DNA of 64,000 nucleotides from Actinophytocola algeriensis (GTDB lineage Bacteria; Actinomycetota; Actinomycetes; Mycobacteriales; Pseudonocardiaceae). Positions within the stretch are counted from its first letter, which is position 1, and every line of letters starts with the position of its first letter. Below are positions 59,893-64,000 of this stretch, in pieces. The translations under genes were made by a program, and so were the position numbers. The notes under the pieces are model-generated. The model was not told the DNA's origin, made no database searches, and worked only from the letters and a program-made list of their open reading frames with translations. Location: assembly GCF_014203735.1 (NCBI RefSeq), contig NZ_JACHJQ010000002.1, positions 1,259,780 through 1,323,779 on the forward strand. Reading direction: 5' to 3'.

Positions 59893-60239
59893 TGGCTGTC
59901 TCCCTTGGCCGGGTGACGCGGACCGTGGCCGGGCGGCGGGTCGAGCCTGGTCTGGTAGGGCTCGCCGGTCTCTATGGCCTTGGCCATGTCTTCGTAGATG
60001 TCGAGGATCGCCTGCTTGGTACGGGCGAACCGCTCCGGGTCGTTGTTCTTGAAGGCGCGGAACGTGTCCATGATGTAGTCCACGTCGTCGCGCGGCACGC
60101 CGTACAGATGGAAGTAGGCCGCGTCGAGTTCGGCCCGCAACCAGAACCGCCGCTCCTCACCCCACCGAAACGGCGCTCCGGCACCGCCGTGATTCCGGGC
60201 GAACCCCGCCATGTCGTATGTGACGTAGGCGAGTTCCAC
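59889..60239 (-). pseudogene. C-terminal remnant of a type II (IIG-like) restriction-methylation enzyme
   Basis: The 116-residue frame matches the extreme C-terminus of large N6-adenine methylase/restriction fusion proteins: PFRWGEERRFWLRAELDAAY, FHLYGVPRDDVDYIMDTFRA and TKQAILDIYEDMAKAIETGE. The helicase/methylase and target-recognition parts, more than 1000 residues, are missing. Repeat copy R2 starts 46 bases upstream of it, at the point of truncation. The overlap with mcrB shows that the two were one operon. Confidence 0.75.
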
Positions 60240-60285
60240 TACACGAGCCGTAACCCACGCCCTAACGACAAGTGAACTTGTCCGT

Positions 60286-60594
60286 CAGCGCGGTTTGCAT
60301 ATTTCCGCGACCTGCGAAAATAAAGAACCCCCTGCATAAAACAAAGTAGCTCAGGTCAGTTGAATGCAACTTACCTCATCAACGGCATAGTGAACTCTCC
60401 TGATTTTTTCCTTCTCCCTCATCACAGATGAAGCGCTCGATCCGCACCAGACACCTCCGCCCCTGTGGCCACGCAGGAACAGAGAACCGGGATCGGCAGC
60501 AACACCCCCGCGCCAGGAACGTAATGGCCCACGCCTTCACCCCTGGCACAGCCTTGGCTCCCCAACCCATCTTCGACTTCCGCTCATGCCGATG
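60286..60594 (+). repeat. Direct repeat copy R2 (~309 bp)
   Basis: The second copy of the sequence at 45654-45933, same orientation, starting CAGCGCGGTTTGCAT and ending CGCTCATGCCGATG. It carries an extra ~50 bases after CCCCTGCATAAA (…GTAGCTCAGGTCAG…). Unlike R1 it is not preceded by tRNA sequence, but by ACAAGTGAACTTGTCCGT. Likely the end of a second, related mobile element. Confidence 0.75.
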
Positions 60595-60639
60595 CGCGTA
60601 CGTCCGTTCGTTGTGTTATCACGCCAGGTGGACGTCACC

Positions 60640-60872
60640 TTGTTGGGCTGTAAGCCTTGCGAACAGCTCGAGGTGCGCGACGCCGGGTGGCAGACCTGGT
60701 GCTTCATCGACGGCATGTGGACCAGCGCCTCGTCTGCTCCCAGGAGGTCCCCCAGGTGCGCACCGACACCTGGTCCAAGGGCCGCGTGGTCCTCGCCAAA
60801 GCCGCCGCGCACTGCGTCTCCCCCTACAGCGGCGTGGGCGTCTCCGGCGGCCTGGTCGGCGCCTACGTCCTC
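60640..60872 (+). pseudogene. FAD-dependent monooxygenase, part 1 (left of IS630)
   Basis: Short blocks in shifting frames: DAGWQTWCFIDGMW, VRTDTWSKGRVVL, then AAAHCVSPYSGVGVSGGLVG and AYVL. These belong to the FAD-binding GDAAHxxxPxxGxG region of PheA/TetX-type monooxygenases. The same gene resumes after the IS630 copy. Confidence 0.7.
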
Positions 60873-61841
60873 GTGGCTCGTCACGCAACCTTGGTTGGGT
60901 AATGGGTCCAGGTTCGGATGGGTGAGTCGGTGGCGAATCCGGTCTTGGGTTGGGCTCGGGCGTTGCGCCAGCGGATGTAGCCCTCGATCGCGGCGTTTTG
61001 CTCGCCGTGGCTTTGGTGGTCGGTGCCGTTGAGGGCGAAGTAGCGCAGGGCTGCGAACTCGGCCTCGATCCAGTTCAGCCAGGATCCGTAGTTCGGCAGG
61101 AACACCACCTCGACCTGGTTGTCGGCGCACCAGGCGCGAACCGCGGGGTGCGATGCGGGGAGAAGTTGTCGGTTACGACGTAAAGCTTCTCGCTGGGCAC
61201 CGGGCACGGAGGGTCTTGAGGAAGCCGAGGAATTCGCGGTGACGTTTGCGGTCACGGATCCGGTAGAAGATCTTGCCGGTAGCCAGGTCCAACGCGGCCA
61301 GCATGTGCATGACGCCGCCGGCGCGCAGGATCCGCCGCAGTGTCTCCCGGCTGATCGCCGCGACAGTTCCCCGGCCGATCAGGTGCTCGCGCAGCTTGGC
61401 CAGCGACCACGTGGAGAACGCGGTGATACCCCAATCAGCGGGGGGCGTTTTGGCGATCAGACAGATCCGCTCGCGGACCTGCTCACCGATCGTCTTCGGG
61501 CGTCCCCCGCTCCATTTTGGGTCCAACGCGTCGAACCCCCGCTCGTTGAACGCATGGATCACATCACGCACGTACTCGGCGCTGACCTGCAGCAACGACG
61601 TGATATCCCGCACCGCCTGCCCCTGGCCGGACATCATCACCACGATCGCCCGCCGCAACCGGACCGGATCCTTCGCGGTCCTGGTCACCGCGCAAGCTTG
61701 CGGCCTTCCTCCATCGACAGCGTCCGGACGAACACCTCGGGTCGACGAGCCACAACCACCTCCCGCATCAGATCGACAAGAGACAGCCTGACCCACCACC
61801 ACCAAGATCAATTACCTGGTCAACCTACTGAGACGAGCCAC
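60873..61841 (-). mobile_element. IS630-family insertion sequence, defective
   Basis: A 969-bp element with imperfect terminal inverted repeats beginning GTGGCTCGTC at both ends. The minus-strand transposase has the N-terminal helix-turn-helix (AVRDITSLLQVSAEYVRDVI, GGRPKTIGEQVRERI). It jumps from RILRAGGV to MHMLAALDLATGKIFYRIRD, losing the part with the first catalytic Asp. It then needs two more frame changes (EKLYVVTDNFSPH; FLPNYGSWLNWIEAEFAALR). It cannot be active by itself. A TA follows the right end and TC precedes the left end, consistent with an old TA target duplication. Confidence 0.8.
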
Positions 61842-62098
61842 TAGCCGGCGAGATCAACCGGCACCCGGACGATCTGCCGACCGCGTTGGCGAACTACGAC
61901 ACCGTGCCGCGGCCCTTCGTCGACGAGGTCCAGGCCGAGGTGAACCCACGTCTGCTGTGTCTGGGCATGCCGATCACCCAGAGCGCGATCACCGCCTTCC
62001 AGACGGCCACCGCGCTGGCTTGTTTCCTGCACATCCCGACCTCGTCGCGCGCTGCTCGAAGGAGGACCGCAGCGGCGACTGGCAACTCCCCGTGAGCC
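61842..62098 (+). pseudogene. FAD-dependent monooxygenase, part 2 (right of IS630)
   Basis: It continues the interrupted gene: LAGEINRHPDDLPTALANYD, RPFVDEVQAEVNPRLLCLGM and TATALACFLHIP, then a frame change to KEDRSGDWQLP. This is the C-terminal helical end of the monooxygenase. Joined to part 1 it reads VGAYV-LAGEI, which locates the insertion precisely. Confidence 0.75.
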
Positions 62099-62105
62099 CG
62101 CCCGG

Positions 62106-63335
62106 TCAGCCGAGAGTCTTGGGGCGCCTCGATTGTTCGTCGTAGTCCCGTTTGCGTTGCGGGTAGCCGGTCCGGAAGACCTCGTAGACGGGAATCCCGC
62201 GCTGGTTGCCGAACCGGATCGCGTCTTCGAGGCTGCCGATCTTGCGCCGGGTCCACTCACCGTCGCCCGCGATGAGCATGACGGTGGCGACGATCGCCGC
62301 CGTCCCCGGTTCGTAGTAGGCCTCGACGCCGGTGCGTTGCAGCGCCCACTGTTCCATGTATTCGAGGTCTTCGTCACGGGCGCGCTGCACGGGCGCCGCC
62401 GGGCCCATCACCGGTTGCCGTCGTCGACGCGACCGGCGCAACGCCCGGAACACCACGATCACGACCACGGCACCGAGAACCAGGACGAGCACGAACTCCA
62501 CGCTCCAGATATCGGCTTCCGGTGTGGTGGTCGCGGCGATGGCGTCGAGCCAGTTGTGCAACGTGGAGACGTTGGTGGCCAGGCCCTTCAGCGCGGGACT
62601 GTCGCCGGTGGTCCCCGAGCCGCTGAGAGTGCCGATCAGTTCCCAGCGGCCGTCGTTTTGGAAGATGACCGGGCCACCGGAGTCGCCTTTGGCCGCACGC
62701 TGCCCCGGGTCGTCCTCCGGCCACGTCAGCAACTCATTGCCGGAGGACATGCTCGCGGGCGCGGCCAGGCGTAAGGACAACTGCTTGAGCGTCGTGGCGA
62801 CCGCGCAGCCCTTGGCCTCGCAGACCTGACCCCAGCCGACCAGCATCGCCTCCTGCCCGCTGCGCGGCATCATCCGCGCAGCGACCTGGATCGGCGCCTT
62901 GTCCGACGCCTGGTCCAGCTCGATCAGGCCGACGTCGAGACCCGTGGGCCCCTTGACCAACCGGTTGGCCCGGCGGGATTCGCCCTCGTAGCGCACGGTC
63001 GAGCCGATGAACAGGCGGAAGTCGTCAGCCGGGCGCAGCGGGTTGTCCAGCCCCGGGTCGCTCTCGGCCTGGCCAGGCCGCTCAGTGACGATGCAGTGCC
63101 CAGCGGTCAACACCCAGCGTGGCGAGATCAGCGCGCCGCTGCACGCCCCGCCGGAGTGCTCGACCACCACAGCCCACGGGTACTCCTGGGCAACCTCCTG
63201 ACCACCGACGATCGCCGACGCCGTCGCGGGGAAGATCCCACTGACCGCGAGCACCGATACGAGAACCGCCAGCGCGCTCCTGCCGATTGAACCCCACACG
63301 CCCGTCCCCCGCTCCAACCACGACATCCGCACCAT
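62106..63335 (-). CDS. Membrane-anchored trypsin-like (S1) serine protease
   Basis: A 409-residue protein. The signal peptide SALAVLVSVLAVSGIFPATA is followed by the mature-type N-terminus AIVGGQEVAQEYPWAVVV. The catalytic triad is visible: His in LTAGHC, Asp in GLDVGLIEL and Ser in AKGDSGGPVIF. A transmembrane helix (FVLVLVLGAVVVIVVFRAL) precedes a ~105-residue cytosolic tail with EYMEQWALQRTGVEAYYEPG and RRKIGSLEDAIRFGNQRGIP. The tail has no known family. ATG 63335 is chosen because it gives a normal signal peptide; 63326 is possible. Confidence 0.88.
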   Translation of the reverse strand: MVRMSWLERGTGVWGSIGRSALAVLVSVLAVSGIFPATASAIVGGQEVAQEYPWAVVVEHSGGACSGALISPRWVLTAGHCIVTERPGQAESDPGLDNPLRPADDFRLFIGSTVRYEGESRRANRLVKGPTGLDVGLIELDQASDKAPIQVAARMMPRSGQEAMLVGWGQVCEAKGCAVATTLKQLSLRLAAPASMSSGNELLTWPEDDPGQRAAKGDSGGPVIFQNDGRWELIGTLSGSGTTGDSPALKGLATNVSTLHNWLDAIAATTTPEADIWSVEFVLVLVLGAVVVIVVFRALRRSRRRRQPVMGPAAPVQRARDEDLEYMEQWALQRTGVEAYYEPGTAAIVATVMLIAGDGEWTRRKIGSLEDAIRFGNQRGIPVYEVFRTGYPQRKRDYDEQSRRPKTLG

Positions 63336-63733
63336 GCCAGAGCAGGAAACCACCGACAAGCACAGGGCGCTCCAAACCAACACTGGCAGCCTCATCACCG
63401 TCGGCACCGCAGGCAGCACCAACTGGCAACAAGGCATGAGCAGCGACACCAGTCCTGCGATTGCCTGAACGAACTCAAAGAACTGTGTGCAATGCGGCGA
63501 AGACTGAACAACAACATCGGCGGCCAGCCGATGCTAAGGGTCGTGCTCGTCGTTGCTCGTCGCCGTCGGCAGGATGTGTCCCGCTGGCGGCCACAAGCCT
63601 CAGTTGGACGTTTGTGGAGCATTCAGCCATCGAGAGCCGAGCCTTCATGAAGGCACCCTCATGCCGCGTTGCGACCGGCGGCGGTCGTTGAGCAGCGCGC
63701 CAGGTAGCGACTGGCGCTTGCCAAGGGTGGAAG
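63336..63733. other. No gene recognised
   Basis: Only short shadow frames. It should contain the promoter of the protease gene on the minus strand. Confidence 0.5.
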
Positions 63734-64000
63734 TCACAGTTGAAGCTCGCCCACCAGTTCGCCGTCGTCCACCTCTCCGGTCAACCGGAACCCGAGCTTC
63801 AGGTAGAACGCCTCCGGGCTGTTCTCACCGGGAACCCAGCTGACGGCCAGGCGGGTACCGCCACGTCTGCGGATCTCGGCAGCCACGGACTCCACCGCGA
63901 ACCGGCCGTATCCCCGGCCCTGCTCCCCGTCGGCGATGTTGAGGCGCCACAGACCCGAGCGCCTGATGCCACCGAGTTCGGCGTCGAAGAACGCCATGAG
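63734..64000 (-). CDS. GNAT-family N-acetyltransferase, C-terminal part (continues past the window)
   Basis: The frame is open to the window edge, so only the last ~89 residues are seen. The acetyl-CoA-binding motif A is GEQGRGYGRFAVESVAAEIR (Q/RxxGxG/A). The end PGENSPEAFYLKLGFRLTGEVDDGE is typical of small GNAT acetyltransferases. Substrate unknown. Confidence 0.82.
   Translation of the reverse strand, partial: LMAFFDAELGGIRRSGLWRLNIADGEQGRGYGRFAVESVAAEIRRRGGTRLAVSWVPGENSPEAFYLKLGFRLTGEVDDGELVGELQL

Noticed and set aside
59410..59916. O6-alkylguanine DNA alkyltransferase activity in the McrB N-terminus
   Set aside because: The fold motifs are present, but the PCHR active-site Cys is replaced (NGYRV), so it can only be a binding domain.
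60268..60281. ACAAGT-GA-ACTTGT palindrome as an operator
   Set aside because: Only 6 bp per arm, no intact gene starts beside it, and a single occurrence is expected by chance in 64 kb of sequence read by eye.

Overview
The window is high-GC actinomycete DNA. The gene content (RecQ with a DUF3553-like tail, GAF-ANTAR and STAS/RsbW-type regulators, AfsR-like STAND regulator, DUF3099, Dpg-type NRPS chemistry) fits the family Pseudonocardiaceae (Saccharothrix, Lentzea, Amycolatopsis and relatives). The genus is inferred, not shown.

Region 1, about 0-22 kb, is a patchwork of intact genes and decayed remnants. Intact genes include recQ, a GAF-ANTAR regulator, a small WGxxGxxG membrane protein, tandem hemerythrin proteins with a ferritin-like protein, a qcrCAB cytochrome bc1 set next to DUF3099, and an erythromycin-esterase-family enzyme. 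Between them lie broken pieces of two CYP152-type P450s, an RsbW-like kinase, a STAS antagonist, a Ser/Thr kinase joined to a KatG tail, a HemK-like methyltransferase, an SDR, a DUF2398 (Wadjet type II JetB-like) gene, and an AfsR-like regulator joined to a solute-binding-protein tail. Single-base frameshifts are frequent here, while the 6.3-kb NRPS gene nearby reads through cleanly. I therefore read most of them as real decay.

Region 2, 22.8-44.8 kb, is a compact nonribosomal peptide cluster. One long minus-strand operon, mostly with 4-bp stop/start overlaps, runs mbtH - hpgT-like aminotransferase - NRPS (C-A-T-C-A-T) - OvoA-C-terminal-like methyltransferase - NRPS (C-A-T-TE) - dpgA - dpgB - dpgC - dpgD - MFS exporter - glycosyltransferase. 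Divergently on the plus strand are a LuxR-type regulator, a HisC-like aminotransferase and an MppJ-like alpha-keto-acid C-methyltransferase. The prediction is a short glycosylated peptide containing 3,5-dihydroxyphenylglycine (Dpg) and probably a beta-methylated aromatic residue. There are no epimerisation domains, no X domain and no P450 cross-linking enzymes, so it is not a glycopeptide antibiotic cluster. I cannot assign it to a known compound.

Region 3, 45.6 kb to the end, looks like an integrated island. It starts at an orphan 42-bp copy of the 3' half of a tRNA-Pro gene, which is an attachment-site signature. That copy is followed by a roughly 280-bp sequence repeated in direct orientation at 60.3 kb. 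The island carries a two-component system, a DUF6326-like membrane protein, ISL3 and integrase remnants, a mirror-image set of two membrane Rossmann-type sensor proteins around two DUF4231/SLATT-like membrane proteins (one decayed), an McrBC-type restriction locus with a broken mcrC and the tail of a restriction-modification enzyme, a dead IS630 copy inserted in an FAD-monooxygenase remnant, a membrane-anchored trypsin-like protease, and the end of a GNAT acetyltransferase gene. The SLATT/sensor quartet is the best candidate for an undescribed defence-type system. The peptide cluster is the best candidate for undescribed chemistry.
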